Shown: positions 1 through 12,123 of the stretch, one piece after another
Layout: the number at the start of each line of letters is the position of its first letter
How positions within the stretch are numbered: position 1 is the stretch's first letter
Origin: Apiosordaria backusii
Lineage: Eukaryota; Ascomycota; Sordariomycetes; Sordariales; Lasiosphaeriaceae
Direction: 5' to 3'
Assembly (NCBI GenBank): GCA_030549205.1
Contig: JAUKTV010000015.1
Coordinates: forward strand, 558,001-622,000
DNA: 64,000 bases
Position numbers and translations under genes: made by a program
Notes under the pieces: model-generated
Told to the model about the DNA's origin: nothing
Database searches by the model: none
The model's input: only the letters and a program-made list of their open reading frames with translations

Positions 1-818
1 CTACTCGCAAAATAACTCTGCAAGAAAATAACCAAATATCTCTTCGGCAACAGCACCCCCGTTCCGAAAATAATCCCCGCCGGCCCCAATCCAACCGCCC
101 TGTTAAACGTATAAAAGCTCGCAGCAGGCAAGACAAACCTCCCCACATACGGCAAATAGCTCAGCAAGAACACCCCCAAGCTAATCGCCCCCCGCCTCGC
201 GAACCGATACAAAAACATGCTCACATTTTCCGCCGTGCTCGTCGAGTTGGTGCTCCCGTCGCTCTTCTTGTACAATCTCAGGTTGGGGTAGTACATGGCC
301 CTCAGCTTGGACGGGTCGTCGTCGTTTTTATGTTTCTGGACATACGTCATGTCCACCCACTGCAGGCTGTTCATGAATAGATCGTCGAGGGTGGGGGTGA
401 TGTACCGGACCAAGCTCATGAAAAAAAGGGGGAACTGCAAGACGTGCTCTTCGATGAAGGTGAAGAAGGACTCGTCCCAGGGGATACTGACGAAGAAGGA
501 GAGGACCCAGGAGAGGACCCGGAGGAGGAGAATGGGGACTGCGATGAGGAGGCGGATGGCGATGCCGGTTGCGACGGCGCAAGCGGCTTGCTTGTAGTGC
601 TGGGAGGTGAAGAGCCCTGGGTTTTGGAGGGCGCGGTGGGCTGGGAAATAGTAAGTAACTGAACTTTCTTACTTGGGGGTGAAAATGGACATACCGCCAA
701 CCATGGTCAGTTGGGCGCCTCTGAGAATTGCGTTGACGTCGAAGTGGGAGACATCGAGTTTCTGTTTGAGCTTGTCTTTGTCTAGCTGGTCTATGAGTGG
801 TTTCTGATTTGAAGCCAT
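1..818 (-). CDS. usgS: UsgS-like transmembrane protein (3' end beyond window)
   Basis: The start codon is at 816-818. Exon 1 (818-695) encodes a short hydrophilic head ending in NAILRGAQLTMVGG. A 54-bp intron (694-641) follows, then exon 2 (640 to the window edge). The protein reads AHRALQNPGLFTSQHYKQAA, hydrophobic segments around LLIAVPILLLRVLSWVL, then PTLDDLFMNSLQWVDMTYVQ and a conserved tail SFYTFNRAVGLGPAG with FLQSYFAS at the edge. This pattern, with several membrane helices, matches the fungal family annotated as transmembrane protein UsgS. Biochemical function is not known to me. The C-terminus is cut off by the window. The family call rests on recalled motif similarity; the exon structure is read directly from the sequence. 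Confidence 0.85.
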
Positions 819-1807
819 CTTGATGGCTTGTGTCTGGTGTCTGACTTTCTACACTCTACTGTAGTGAGTGATATTGCTGATGGCACTGAGATAGCTTGAT
901 ATAAGCGTGTAAGCTTGAAGCTGGTGCCCCTGCCGATGATGTCAACTGTCCCAAGTGGGCTAGTGTACCAATATAACTCGGCTAAGCCGGAAATGGGTTG
1001 ACGGGTCTTGGCTCCACGCTCGAGGGTCGGATGATAGCACAGGGTGCATGGTTGATAGGAGGGTACTTGGTGATCGGTCTGGTGTAGGTGAACTAAGCAA
1101 GTACCTCTCAAACAGACTCAACATCTGCGTCGCAACGACCCACGATGCCATGGTTTGCTGCACGCAATGGACGGGAAACCCTGGTTCGTTGAGGGAGCTA
1201 TGGCCGCCTGCCCTGGGGATCCCGGACGTTGAATCGGAATCTAAAATCTCGTCAGAATCAGTTTCTCTGTGTGTCTGTCTGCAAAACCCCATCGCCGTTT
1301 GTATTTTCAGCAGTTTGGTGTCTGCGTTTGCCGCTGGAATCAATCCGACACAGTAGATCAAGGACAATAGTGGGGCAGCTCTTCGCAGTTGCGCCCACAG
1401 CGGTCCGTTCGGCGGCAGCTTTCCATCCCTTGGCCACCGCGAGATGGGAGATAGTGTCGTCAACTTCATCCGTTTGCCAGCTTCTTCGCCCATTATATTC
1501 ACTCTTTTCTTATCACAGACAGCATCCAGCATCACTACCCGGCCCTCCCCTTGACCGTGCTGTCACGTAGCACCAGCACTTTCCCAGGGGAATCTGTCGA
1601 TAGACAAAAGCCATCGTGCCACTTCGAAACGAATCTCTTTTTAGCACCAGTCTCGCATCCGCATAGCCGCCGATTTCCCCGAGTCCTTCTACTTGTTGGC
1701 CCATCGCAAGTCGCATAGCATCTAGCCAACCTTCACCTTATTTTCTGCGCCATGCCTGCAGCTGTCCACCTCACACCATCATGATTACGACCTAGATTGA
1801 ATAAAAA
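819..1807. promoter_or_regulatory. Divergent intergenic region between usgS-like gene and INP1
   Basis: No convincing gene is seen. Open frames here lack protein-like composition. The stretch 1490-1807 is pyrimidine-rich and probably carries the INP1 5' UTR; promoters of both flanking genes must lie here. Confidence 0.5.
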
Positions 1808-3931
1808 ATGGACTCCTCGCGAATACGGGGAGCTTCTTTTACGGCTCCGCGCCGCGTCTTTACGGCCCCAGCCCAGCAGCCCGCGATAGCCCCCCCGCGG
1901 CCATCCTCCTCGTCCTCTGCACAACCTACCAGCGGTCTCGTCGATACGCTTTACGACCATCCTAATGTAAAAATTGTTTCCTTTTCCGCAGGATCACAGT
2001 TCCTTGCCATTGGCTCCAAGGGCATGGGTCCCGACATCGAACCTGGCTCGCTCTCTTGGTCCTCGCAACTGGAGCGGACCATTGCAGTCGGTACGTGAGA
2101 CACAACATCTGCCGTGGCAACCAAAGTTTAACACTTCTTGTTTACAGGCCCGTTCCGCATTTACCGCGCCCCTGGATCAGTCGCATTCCTAAGCTGCGGC
2201 TCCGCACTGCAACCCATCCTGAAGAAGAGCCAGGTCTGGTGTGTGGATGAAGAATCCAGCAAGTTTGTCTTGCAAATACGAAGACCACAGTATTGGCGGA
2301 TAGAGGTACCCGTGGAGGACCCCGAAGACCAACGACGAGCCGAAGTGTTGCGGGAGGTCTTTGATCAGATCCTACAGTTTGAAAAGACTCCATGTCCGTT
2401 TGCGAGGTCGTTCACCGTCGAGCTTCCAGAGCATACCCCTGTCAAATTGAAGCCATGGACTCCGGCCCGGAGATCGAGTGCTTGTTTCCCTGTGAGACCG
2501 GTCACGCCAGTCGAGATTGCACACATTCATCGTGGACCACCGCGGGGGTCTATCTGCCTAGGTGAGTTGTCGCTAAGCGAGCAAGGAAAATACCTGGAAT
2601 CGCCACTGGAAGAAGACCCAAGAGAACAAGAGACTCAGCGCCAAGCTCACGATGGCTCGCCCGTAGGAGAGCCGAGCGGGAATGCGTTGCGCCCTTCACC
2701 CATCGAGATCAAAAAGACCGAGGAAAAGGGGCCTGTCACCCCTCCGCAGCTCACTGTGGTCACTCCACCATCTTCTCACACCAAGAAGCCAAATAGGCCG
2801 CGAGCAGAATCGCCGAAGAGAGCCGACTTTCAGTCACCGGCAGATTCTTTGGACTCTTTTCACAGCCCGGACTCATGGCCTTCAACAACTCTGCCTCTGT
2901 CGCCACCTATATCAAGTCCTGGGTCGCCTCGAAGCTCTCTTCCGCTTAGAACCAGCCTCCGGAACTTGAACCTAGATACCCCTGTAACGCCAGTAGCAGC
3001 ACCTAACAATAAGCTTACCGCAACCGCCAAAACATCTCAGACATGGAGCGCCACCACCTCGGAATCTGCTGAAACAGAACACAGCGAGGAAACCACCCTC
3101 TCCTCCTCCATCTCTGAACTCGAATGCTCCCCGAAATCTAAGGCCCCTACGCAGAAGCAGCAATCTATCCCCTCTATCATCCACTCCGTCCCAGAAGAAG
3201 CCATCGAAGATGAGTCCGAGTCTGAACCCTTCCCAACAGACCACACCACCCCCACTCCAACGATTTTCGTATCGCCATCCCCTTCCTCGACCACCATCAG
3301 CACGGCTCCCAACCAACAACAGCGCCGCCCTGCCATCCGCCGAGCTACAACATCCTCTTCTCTTTCTCCCAATCGCCGGGCTTTGTCGCCTCTGCCCCCA
3401 GCCGCAGACCTTTTTACTCCTCGCAGCACCCTAACCTCCTCCCCGCCTTCCAACCGTCAGTTACGCAGCCTGCCATTGACAGTCATCCAAAAGACCTGCG
3501 AGATATTGATGTCTCCTCCTTCGCATCTGATCGCCCTAATGCTAAAAATAGCTGCGAGGATCATGGCAGGGGAATGGAAGGGGTTGATCTTTGGATGGGG
3601 AGAAAAGGGGGAGAAACTAGAGGTGGAGTGGGATTATAGTGATGACGATGATCATGTTCACCCCCAACAGAGGAAAAGAAACAGTGGTCAGGGGAGAGCG
3701 AGAGGGTGGTCGACGTTGACGGTTAATAACAACAATGAGAACGAGAGGGTGGATGATTGGTGGTTAAAGAGGAAGAAGAGTAGGGATAGGATGGCGGGGA
3801 CGTTTCCCGAGAGCGATGATGAGGAGGTTGATCCGTTGGAGAATGTAGGGGGGAAATATCACAGAGTGAAAACTTTGAGCGGTGGGAGTGAGGATGATGA
3901 GGGTGGTGCGACGAGCTCGGGGGTGGATTAG
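1808..3931 (+). CDS. INP1: Inheritance of peroxisomes protein 1 (Inp1)
   Basis: Two exons, 1808-2090 and 2148-3931, flank a 57-bp intron (gtacgt...acag), giving about 688 aa. The conserved N-terminal domain runs from TLYDHPNVKIVSFSAG across the splice (ERTIAVG|PFRIYRAPGSVAFLSCG) to FVLQIRRPQYWRIEVP and FEKTPCPFARSFTVELPEH, which is the Inp1 family signature. The middle is a long Ser/Pro/Thr-rich disordered region. A short C-terminal ordered segment (LPLTVIQKTCEILMSPPSHL) precedes acidic and basic low-complexity sequence. Inp1 tethers peroxisomes to the cell cortex or ER so that mother cells retain them. The start is the first ATG in frame with the conserved domain, preceded by a pyrimidine-rich leader. 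It is convergent with OTU1. Confidence 0.9.
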
Positions 3932-4789
3932 AGGTTTTATCCCCGTTTTGAGGAGCACCAATGTCATCGTATCAGGGATGAGGGGACATCATCGAAGGGG
4001 AAGAAGAGGGGGGTTTTTCAGATGTTGAGGGAGGTGGGGGTTCTTCTTGGGACTGGAGGGGGAGGGGGTGGTGGGGTGTCGTTTTGAGTTGTCCTTTTTC
4101 TCCTTGTCTGAATTAGGTAACGGGTGTTTTTCTTGAAATTGTAGTTTATGGGATTTGTATAATTAGTTTTTGGGGGCGGAGGGCAGAAACTGGGGAAGAA
4201 GGAACACAGGCTTCTCTCACTTCTTTTAGGTGGATGGGTAGGGTAGGGAGGATGGTGGGCGGTACTGATCATGAGATGATACCTGGACATGGGACAAAGA
4301 CAAGGCAAATGGATGGTTGATCGTACACGGATTACCGACAGTCGTGCGCCACGCGCAACAAATTAAATTGAAACGGTGGGGCGTTTTGTTGGATAGGTTG
4401 GTCCTGTTTTGGGGATTTGTATATGTATTCGTAAGAGTAAATATCCTTTGAACTGGGGAAGTGATCATTGGGTGTCAGACCAGTGATTGTATGAGAGCAC
4501 AGAGCAATACAGTAATATCACATCATCCTTTATGTCTTTTCTCACTGTTCCAAAACCTCATCACCGTGTTTATTCATGAATCTCCTGAATCTTCTGAACC
4601 TCGTAAAAAGCAACGCTAGTATGGCCCCCTCCCATTCCCATCCATCTGCTCCATGCCTTGGCTATGCGTGTTCGTGGTGTAGAAAAGTACAATATATACA
4701 ACTCCCCCTCTTCCTCGCATTTCTCTCCCACCACCCTACTCCCCTACCTCTCTCCCCACGTCTCACAGAGAGGGTCAGAGAGAAAGAAT
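3932..4789. other. Convergent 3' intergenic region (INP1/OTU1)
   Basis: Contains the 3' UTRs of both converging genes. No tRNA, repeat or further protein-coding signal is visible. Confidence 0.5.
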
Positions 4790-5731
4790 CTACTGAATCC
4801 TCATCTCCCCAAACTCCCCATGCCCCGTCTCCCTCTGATGCACCCCCGCCTCCTTCATCCCCTTCCCAATCCACTGGCAAACCTCACACTTGATCACAAA
4901 ATCCGTCGTGTCCGTATAATAATGCATCCTCTGCATCTGTCCCGCCAGCTCCCTCGCCCTTTCCAGCACCTCCCCATCCCCCGTCTCCCACTTGGTAACA
5001 TCGCAATCCACCGGGTAGCTCAAATCCAGCGCGAACGCTATGCGATCGTAATGAATCCCAGAGTATAAAATGATGATCCTGGTGTCCTTCCCCTCACCAA
5101 ACCGGTCAACACGGAGGGATTTCACGTCTATCGAGCTAATCTCAATATCGTAGATATCGGAGAGAATAGAAAGCTCGATGGCGCCGCCCCAGGTGTCAGA
5201 CTCCAGCAGGTGGGAGCAGTATTTTGCCGGGGGGGAACCCAAAATGGCGGGGGTGTATTGGTCGGGGTGGGTGAGGATGTATTCGGCTATTTGAGCGCGG
5301 AGGGTGGCCGAGGGATTGGGGAGGAGAAGCGCGCCGCCTACGGCGGTGAACATGCAGCTGTTGTCGTCGGGCATGACGCGGAGGACCATGTAGCCTCCTC
5401 TGGCTGGCCACTCGAGGGAGGTCTCGTCTGGTTCGATGCCCTTGGGGACGAAGGCGGGTTTGGGGGGTTCTGATGGTGGAGGTGGAGGGGGAGGGGTGGT
5501 GTCGAGGGGTGCTACGACGATGGTTTCTCCACGGAGCTTTAGGTCCTTAATACTTGAGCTCTGGGAGGAGGTTACGTCGAGGTTTTTGAGGGGGTAGCCG
5601 TATTTGAGGGTGAACCTTTCGAGCTCGGTTTTGGACTTGATCAGACTGACGAGGTCGGCGAGGGTGGATTCATCCTCTACTTGAATCCGGGACTGCCCGT
5701 TAGGGGCGCGGAGAGCGATTTGGATCATCAT
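4790..5731 (-). CDS. OTU1: Ubiquitin thioesterase OTU1
   Basis: A single exon of 313 aa, the usual size for fungal OTU1/YOD1 enzymes. Residues 1-75 form a UBX-like ubiquitin fold (MMIQIALRAPNGQSRIQVED...). A Pro-rich linker follows, then an OTU cysteine protease domain at about 112-235 with the catalytic motif PDDNSC (Asp123, Cys126) and GIHYD (His227). A C-terminal C2H2 zinc finger is formed by Cys282, Cys285, His298 and His304. In yeast OTU1 binds Cdc48/p97 through the UBX-like domain and trims ubiquitin chains from its clients. All three domain signatures are visible and complete. The first of two adjacent ATGs was taken. It is transcribed divergently from the RSC subunit gene. Confidence 0.95.
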   Translation of the reverse strand: MMIQIALRAPNGQSRIQVEDESTLADLVSLIKSKTELERFTLKYGYPLKNLDVTSSQSSSIKDLKLRGETIVVAPLDTTPPPPPPPSEPPKPAFVPKGIEPDETSLEWPARGGYMVLRVMPDDNSCMFTAVGGALLLPNPSATLRAQIAEYILTHPDQYTPAILGSPPAKYCSHLLESDTWGGAIELSILSDIYDIEISSIDVKSLRVDRFGEGKDTRIIILYSGIHYDRIAFALDLSYPVDCDVTKWETGDGEVLERARELAGQMQRMHYYTDTTDFVIKCEVCQWIGKGMKEAGVHQRETGHGEFGEMRIQ

Positions 5732-6797
5732 TTTGTGAGAGTGATGTGTAGCCGGGGAAGTGAGAGTTGCGAGCTCGTGAGGCGGTTGTTGGTTGAAAAG
5801 TTGAAAGGGGGGGGTAGTCCAGAGAAGCTAGGTATATATACAAGTGCCTAAAACTCGATGGAGACCAAGTGTTTGGTTGGTAGGTGAACAGCGTCGAGAA
5901 AAAATCAGTGAATAGTGAATTGTGAGGCTCTTATCACAGATCGTCTGAACCTCAACCAGGTGAAGAGATGAGCTGGAACGACATGTTAGGACTTCTTATC
6001 TACATTTCTTTGGCGGCATGACATGAGAGATTTGACGAGTGACTCACTTGACAAAAAAAAACAGGAGCAATGAGTTGTTTGAAGTGAAGAAATATTGGTT
6101 TTGATAAACAAGAGCTCGTGGTGAGTTGATATCAAAGGAGACTGCCCAATTTGGATCTCTCGTTGGGCGTGAGTCGACGTCACAGCCAGCTGTTATCGAT
6201 ATGGATATCAATAGCTGTCTGTTAGTGGTGGACTTGGGATGAGACCTTGGAGCAGTTTATGAAGATGTCGGAAAACGGAAGATATGGCTGATTAAACAAC
6301 GGCGTCAGAATCAGGCAAAGCCGATGATACTAGCAAACAACTAAAGACAAGCATTTTAGCAACGCTGGCCGTTGAGTATCTCATAATCCAGCCATGGAAG
6401 CTTGTGGATGAAGCTCTTGAATGTCGTAAGCTACCAGCTGCCTCGGATGCCGCACGGGCCAGGGGAACCTTGGTGGGCAGTATGCTTATATCCGAACTCT
6501 CCATACGGATACTGGGATTCAAGACACAGGGCAGTCCGTGCGCCAAGAGCGACGCGCTAGCTGCAAGCCGGCGAACAGCGACATCTCTGGGCTGGTGTCT
6601 CTCGGCTGTGGAGAAAGTCGCGACGGGACTTGACTCGGTTTAACACTGGCATACAGGCACACCCAGGCACACAGCTCCTCTCACTGGTCACTGGTCACTG
6701 GCACGGTCACTGGCACTGGCACTGGCTCCAGCCGGTTGAGGTACCCCCATCGAAATAGTCTCTTGGAAACCCTGCCCGACACTTGACTGTGTGTACG
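5732..6797. promoter_or_regulatory. Divergent intergenic region OTU1 / RSC subunit
   Basis: Promoter and leader region of both genes. A short degenerate repeat of cactggt/cactggc units lies at about 6678-6727 just upstream of the RSC start. No gene is supported. Confidence 0.5.
6678..6727. repeat. Short (CACTGG)-type degenerate tandem repeat
   Basis: Successive copies of tcactgg / gcactgg units are visible upstream of the RSC gene start. It may be a simple leader or promoter repeat; no function can be read. Confidence 0.6.
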
Positions 6798-9700
6798 ATG
6801 CCCACTTTGCGCGAACGGCCCAGCAGAGGCGACATCTCGCCTGCCAAGAAGAGCTCCCAATTCTCACCTAGCACAAGCAAATCCACCAGATCGTCGTTGC
6901 GAGAGAGTGTCCCCAAGGACGCCATCGAAGTTCGCGAAACCATCGAAGCCAAGGGCGACCAGGACGAAGACGTCGACATGGAGGACGCCGACGCGCCGAC
7001 GCGCAAAAACAGCAAGGGGGGCCCCGATGCCGACACTGAAATGGTAGATGCCGATGCTGCCAACATCGACGCGAAACCAGATGTCGATGCAAATGGCGAT
7101 GTTGACGCTGATGGGGAGCCTGATGCCGATGGCGAGCCGGACGAGCAGACGCAACAAGATCAGGAAGAATCTGACGAAGAGAGGGATATGCTCCAACTCA
7201 TCAGGGAAACTTCCGAATACTTGTGTGGTTACACAATCAAGGTTGATGGAGAGTAAGTCTTGAATCATTCCAATGCGATGCGCCGCGATGCTGATTGGAT
7301 CGCGACAATAAACAGAGACCATGAGATTGCCTCGGGTTTCCAGCGCCTGGTGAACAAGCGCAGCCTGCCGGACTATTTTGAAGTCATCAAAGAGCCAATG
7401 GCTTTTAGTACCATAAGAGTGAGTTGCCGTGGCTTACATCGCTCCATCCACCAAACGAGAAAAAAGGGGGGCGGGATGCTGACCTAACCGCATGGCTGCA
7501 GGGCAAGCTTAACAAAAGAACTTATACGTCTTTCAAGGAGTTCGTGCATGACGTGACGCGCATATGTCACAATGCGCAGGTGTACAACAGGCCCTCTGCT
7601 CCCATCTTTTCCGATGCAGGCCGTCTACTGGAAGTATTCAAGGAGAAGCTCGCAGAGCTGGTCAAGGACGGCGACGTTACTGCAGAAGAAGCCGAGCTGC
7701 CAGATCTTGGACCATTGCCTGAGTTTGAAGATTCTCCACCCCCTGAAGATGATGAAGAGGAAGAGCAAGATGAGGACGACGAAGAGGAAGATGAAGAAGA
7801 AGAGGATGATGACTCGGACGAGGAAGGGAGGCGGCGCCGCTCAAGACGCGGTGGGCGTCGGGCGAGGCGAGGCGCAGAGAACGATGATGATCCTCACAAA
7901 AAGCGTGGCAGACCACCCAAGGTCTTGACACCTCTCGAGGCACGGATTCAATCGCTTCTTAAGGGGCTGCGAAGGTTCAAAAGCGATGACGGCCAATTGC
8001 GAATTCTCTCCTTCGAGAGACTTCCAGACAAGGCCGACATGCCCGATTATTATGCCTCGATTCGAAACCCCATTGCGCTCGACACCATAAAAAAGAAGCA
8101 CAAGCGGAAAAAGTATACCAACATCGATCAGGTCCTGCAGGATCTGGAGTTGATGTTTGGCAACGCGATGCAGTTCAATGAGGAAGGGAGCCAAGTGTAT
8201 GAAGATGCCGCCCAGTTGCTGAAGCAGGCGCGTCTCCTTACCGAAGAGGAAAAGGCCAAGCCTGATGATGAGTTTCGTGATGAAGATGGAAAACTGCCAT
8301 TGGCAAGTATCGAGCACAAAGGAGAGGTCTGGAGAGTTGGTAAGTGCCCCCTTGCCACCATGGCGTGAAGACGCATAGACATATACTGACTCCTGTTTGA
8401 AGGCGACTGGGTCCATATTCGTAATGCGAATGACTTACAGAAACCGATTGTCGCCCAGCTCTATCGACTCTGGTCCGACGCTTCTGGCCAAAAGTGGGTG
8501 AATGCGTGCTGGTATTACCGGCCTGAGCAGACAGTCCATCGCTTTGACAAGCACTTTTATGAGAATGAAGTGGTCAAGACGGGCCAGTACCGCGACCATC
8601 CCATTGAGAATGTCGAGGGTCGCTGCTTCGTCATGTTCATCACGCGGTATCCTCGAGGCCGACCGCGCGGGCTGCCTCGAGATAAGGCCGTGTATCTGTG
8701 TGAGGCGCGGTACAACGAAGAAAAGTTCAAGTTCAACAAGATCAAGACTTGGACGAGCTGTCTGCCGGATGAGGTGCGCGATCGGGACTATGAAATGGAC
8801 TTGTTTGAACAGCCGCGGGTGCTCAGGAAGATTCCGAGCCCCATCAAGCACCTCTTGCAAGCTGATGCCAAAGAGACGGATGACCTTCCCAAGCCCACCT
8901 GGAGGAGCATGAACGCGCCTCCCCTAATTGGAGCCGTCCACCGCCGGCCGCGCGAGCCAAATGTAAGTCTAGCTCTCTGTTTCCTTCTTCCTCTCTGTAA
9001 TAAAGCTGCCCTGAGCTCCGAGCACTGGACTGTTTGTCTGTCAGGCAAGTGTCTGTTCGCTGCAGTCGGCTTTTACGGTTTGCTGAAATTTCCAACCCCA
9101 CACACTCCTCTTGAACAATTTCCTCCCTTCCATCAAATCAGCCTGTCAAAGAAGCAACCACTCCCTTCCTTTGTTGCCTGAGGCACAGCACATCCAAGTG
9201 CCAATCTCAGCATCACACTCTTACTCTCTTCTCTTTTCCTCGTCCATCCATCTCCTTCCTGCCCGACCATAAGCTGACATTTAGCCCAAAGGAGTCGCCT
9301 CCCCCCGCTCCGAATCCCTTGCTGCACACAGCGGTCGCACCTGTGCCGCTGGCCATCGGCCCCCCTCGTGTTGCCATGAAGGTCGAACATGGTGTCGCGG
9401 GAGCACCGCCCTATCACCATCCTGCTCCCGTCGCGCCTGCGCCCATTCACTCGCCGGCCGCCCACTATCAGATGCAGCACTTTGTGCCACGACAGCCACC
9501 GCCGTCGGTTCCCAGTCCTCACCCAGCGCCGCTTCACCTCCAACCCCAGCCCCAGCAGCCCCTGCCGATGCACGTGCCGCCGCATCCTGGGATGGGACAA
9601 CAAATGCAGCCAAGCCCGCACTACCCACCTCATGGGTACCCACAACAGTACGGCCCGCAGCAGCCACAGGCTCCGCCGCAGCAACCACTTCACTATCAGC

Positions 9701-10482
9701 AACAGCCACCACCCGCTCACCTCGCGCCCGCCTTCGAGCAACATCAGCATCACCCCCAACATCACCGTCCCGTTCATCCTGCTCCCCCCGTCATGACACC
9801 CTCTCGCCCGCCCATGGCTCCCGCGCCCAGCATCGCACCGCTCCCACACGCAAATGCCCAGCCGGGTAACGTGTACAATCCACCCAGAGCACCAGAGGTG
9901 TACACGCTGGCTGAACATGTGGACTCGGCCATCCCCAAGGAAGTCCGTGAGCAGTTCCAGCGCGACGAGAATGGCCGCGTTTTGTTCTTCACGGCACCCC
10001 CGCTCAAGCGCGCCAACAATGGAGTCTCTCAAGAATACGCTCATCTAGGTCACAGCGTGGAGCACTTGGCCAACATCAAACAGATCCGGGCAGAGCGCGC
10101 TCGTAAGCGAAAAGAGCGAGACGAGGCACTGGCCCGTGAACAGGAAGCCAACAAGAAGCGATCACCAAGTGAAGAGGCGTCCGCCCAACAGAAGCTCGAG
10201 CAGGAGCAGAAAGCCCGGGTCGAAATGATGGAGAGAGTCATTCTGAACTGGTGCGCAGAACTCAACAAGGGCACCGAAGCCCTCGAGAAGGATCTTGGTG
10301 AAGGATGGAAAGAGATGATGCAGCAGAGCCGGGAAGAGAACAAGGGCTTGACCGAAGAAGAGATCCAGCAAAAAAATCTGCGGTGGTTTTACGAGGACCT
10401 CGAGAAGAAGGGCAAGATCACGTCCGAGAAGCGCAAGGAGATGGAGGACATGTTTCTGAACAAGAAATATCTGAAGGCTTAA
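6798..10482 (+). CDS. RSC1: RSC complex subunit, double bromodomain + BAH (Rsc1/Rsc2 type)
   Basis: Exons read as 6798-7252, 7316-7418, 7502-8339, 8403-8962 and a last exon ending 10482. The N-terminus is acidic with DAD/DVDAD repeats. Bromodomain 1 spans the first three exons (SEYLCGYT, PDYFEVIKEPMAFSTIR, HNAQVYN). An acidic run and an AT-hook-like KKRGRPPK follow. Bromodomain 2 contains MPDYYASIRNPIALDTIKKK and GNAMQFNEEGS. A BAH domain (GDWVHIRNAND...WYYRPEQT) sits across exons 3-4. A Pro/Gln/His-rich segment and a charged helical tail (IRAERARKRKERDEA) end the protein at roughly 1050 aa. This order is that of Rsc1/Rsc2, nucleosome-binding subunits of the RSC remodeller. The junction into the last exon is uncertain: donor 8963 is canonical in phase 0, but the best-looking acceptor (9284) is out of frame; in-frame acceptors exist at 9141 and 9210. 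Confidence 0.9.
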
Positions 10483-11199
10483 TTCGCTGGTTTTGTTTCA
10501 TTGTCTGGGTATTGTGGGCTTTGGAGTTGGTGTTGGGTGGGAAATTTGATACTGGCAGGCAAGGCAGGGCGAAAAAAAGCGATAACAGGGATACCCTTTG
10601 CGCGAGATCCGGATATCAATGTGTAGCGTACACTCAAGGGACTAAAAGGGTTATTGTTTGGTTTTGTATGATGCTATACTGAAGGAGTAGGAAATGCAAG
10701 ACTTTGCTTAATTGTCATGTTGAGGGTTAGAGGTTAATTGGCGGTGAGGTCTGTGACACGTTGGCTTGTTCAGAGTTTGCAGTTGGTGATCCGCATGCCT
10801 TGGCTGGCTGACTGGGCCATCAAGGTGCGTCCAAAGTGATGGGCTGCGAGAGACGATAACCATCAAGCATCTAGGACATTAAACTCGGTTAGTCAATAAT
10901 TGCGGGACCTGCTTTATCGCTTTTGGAGATGGCATCTTTCGATTGACAAGCGTACCTATCAAAACCATCTGAACTGGGAAGAACGCACTGAGACAAGAGA
11001 TGTCATGATGACGTTTTGTAAACGTTGATGCCCCTCCCCTTCATCTCCATCGATCAGTTTACTTTTGGTAACTGGAAAAAAAAAAGGGACGACTGCAATG
11101 TTTGTGTGGATTTTTATTTCTGTCAACTTTGCTCCTCTAAATTTTATCATCATCAAGCTTGGTAAATTTCTTCATCTGTTGAACGCACCCTTTTTCTGA
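10483..11199. other. Intergenic region downstream of RSC subunit gene
   Basis: Contains the RSC gene 3' UTR and possibly the leader of the small ORF at 11200. Nothing else is recognised. Confidence 0.45.
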
Positions 11200-11667
11200 A
11201 TGAGGCGCCATTCCTTTTCATACTTTACCAACCGCCCGGCGAGCCCGACGGGAACGAGGAACGAGCCATCCGAGCTGCTCCTCAGGGGACAGCATCCTGT
11301 TCTTGTGGGGACTAGAGCTACGAGGGAGGGCAGCGGCGGCGGCCAGCGTCGGTCGGGGTCGGTGACGGAAGGTCTTATGATGGTGAACACGGAGAGGGGG
11401 GCTTCGGGGGCGTCGGTGGCATCGTCTGATGCTGCTGAGGGGTCTGAGGTTTCGGGTCCAAGACTGCCGCAACAACAGCAACAGCCGCGGCAGCGACAAC
11501 AGCAGGAGCTACAGCAGGAGCAGCAGCAGCAACGACAACGGCGGCAGGGGTTGGAGGGGACGTATTCTGCTAGGAATGGGGTTAAGAATAATGATCATAA
11601 TAAAAAGTGGGAGGTGGAGGAGGAAGTTTTTATTGGGGGGGCGCTGGATATTGCTTTTGAGATTTAG
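11200..11667 (+). CDS. Hypothetical Gln-rich protein (155 aa)
   Basis: An ATG-initiated open frame. The N-terminus is basic and Ser/Thr/Arg-rich (MRRHSFSYFTNRPASPTG), the middle is Gly/Ser-rich, then a Gln/Arg run encoded by mixed CAG/CAA codons at about 11470-11550, and it ends VFIGGALDIAFEI. No domain is recognised. Mixed codon use in the Gln run and a sensible composition at both ends favour a real, fast-evolving gene, but a chance ORF cannot be excluded; no introns or homologous motifs support it. Confidence 0.4.
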   Translation: MRRHSFSYFTNRPASPTGTRNEPSELLLRGQHPVLVGTRATREGSGGGQRRSGSVTEGLMMVNTERGASGASVASSDAAEGSEVSGPRLPQQQQQPRQRQQQELQQEQQQQRQRRQGLEGTYSARNGVKNNDHNKKWEVEEEVFIGGALDIAFEI

Positions 11668-12052
11668 CATCAGTTGTGACGATCTTGTCAATTTTTTTGG
11701 GTTGAGGTCTTGTGGTTGATGCCTGGCGTTTTGTCTAGCAGAAACAGTCAACGTGATGGTAGGGTTATTGCTTTCACCTGGGACTTTTGCTATTCTTGGT
11801 GTTTATGATCAGTTTCACACTATTGAGCTTCGAGGGTTATCTGGTTCAGGTCAAAAAGCAGAGCAAGTTTGAAATCTGGTATCAGAAGAGGCTTTGGTTG
11901 AGGAGGGGTGGCTCGGTGTCCCAAAATGTGTTTTTTTGGGGGGGGCTTGGGATACTTTGGAGGATATGGCTACGGTGATGGAAATCTTAGAATGAAACAT
12001 TCAAAGTCAAAGAGAGGAAAAAAAGAAGCACAATATAGAAACAGATAAAAGA
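11668..12052. other. Intergenic, with Pol III terminator of tRNA-Gly
   Basis: A run of seven A on the + strand (12018-12024), which is TTTTTTT on the minus strand, lies 29 bp beyond the tRNA 3' end and fits an RNA polymerase III terminator. No gene is seen in the rest. Confidence 0.5.
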
Positions 12053-12123
12053 TGCATCAGCCGTGAATCGAACACGGGGCCCATCGATGGCAACGATGGA
12101 TTTTACCACTAAACCACTGATGC
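12053..12123 (-). tRNA. tRNA-Gly (anticodon GCC)
   Basis: On the minus strand a 71-nt cloverleaf folds: acceptor GCATCAG/CTGATGC with discriminator A, D-loop with GGTTTAGTGGTA, anticodon stem CATCG/CGATG enclosing loop TTGCCAT (anticodon GCC), and T-arm CCGTG-TTCGATT-CACGG. There is no intron. The internal A box and B box (GTTCGATTC) are intact. It decodes GGC/GGU. Confidence 0.96.

Noticed and set aside
960..1535. 191-codon minus-strand open frame
   Set aside because: It lies in the promoter region of INP1, lacks domain-like composition, and overlaps comparable frames on the other strand.
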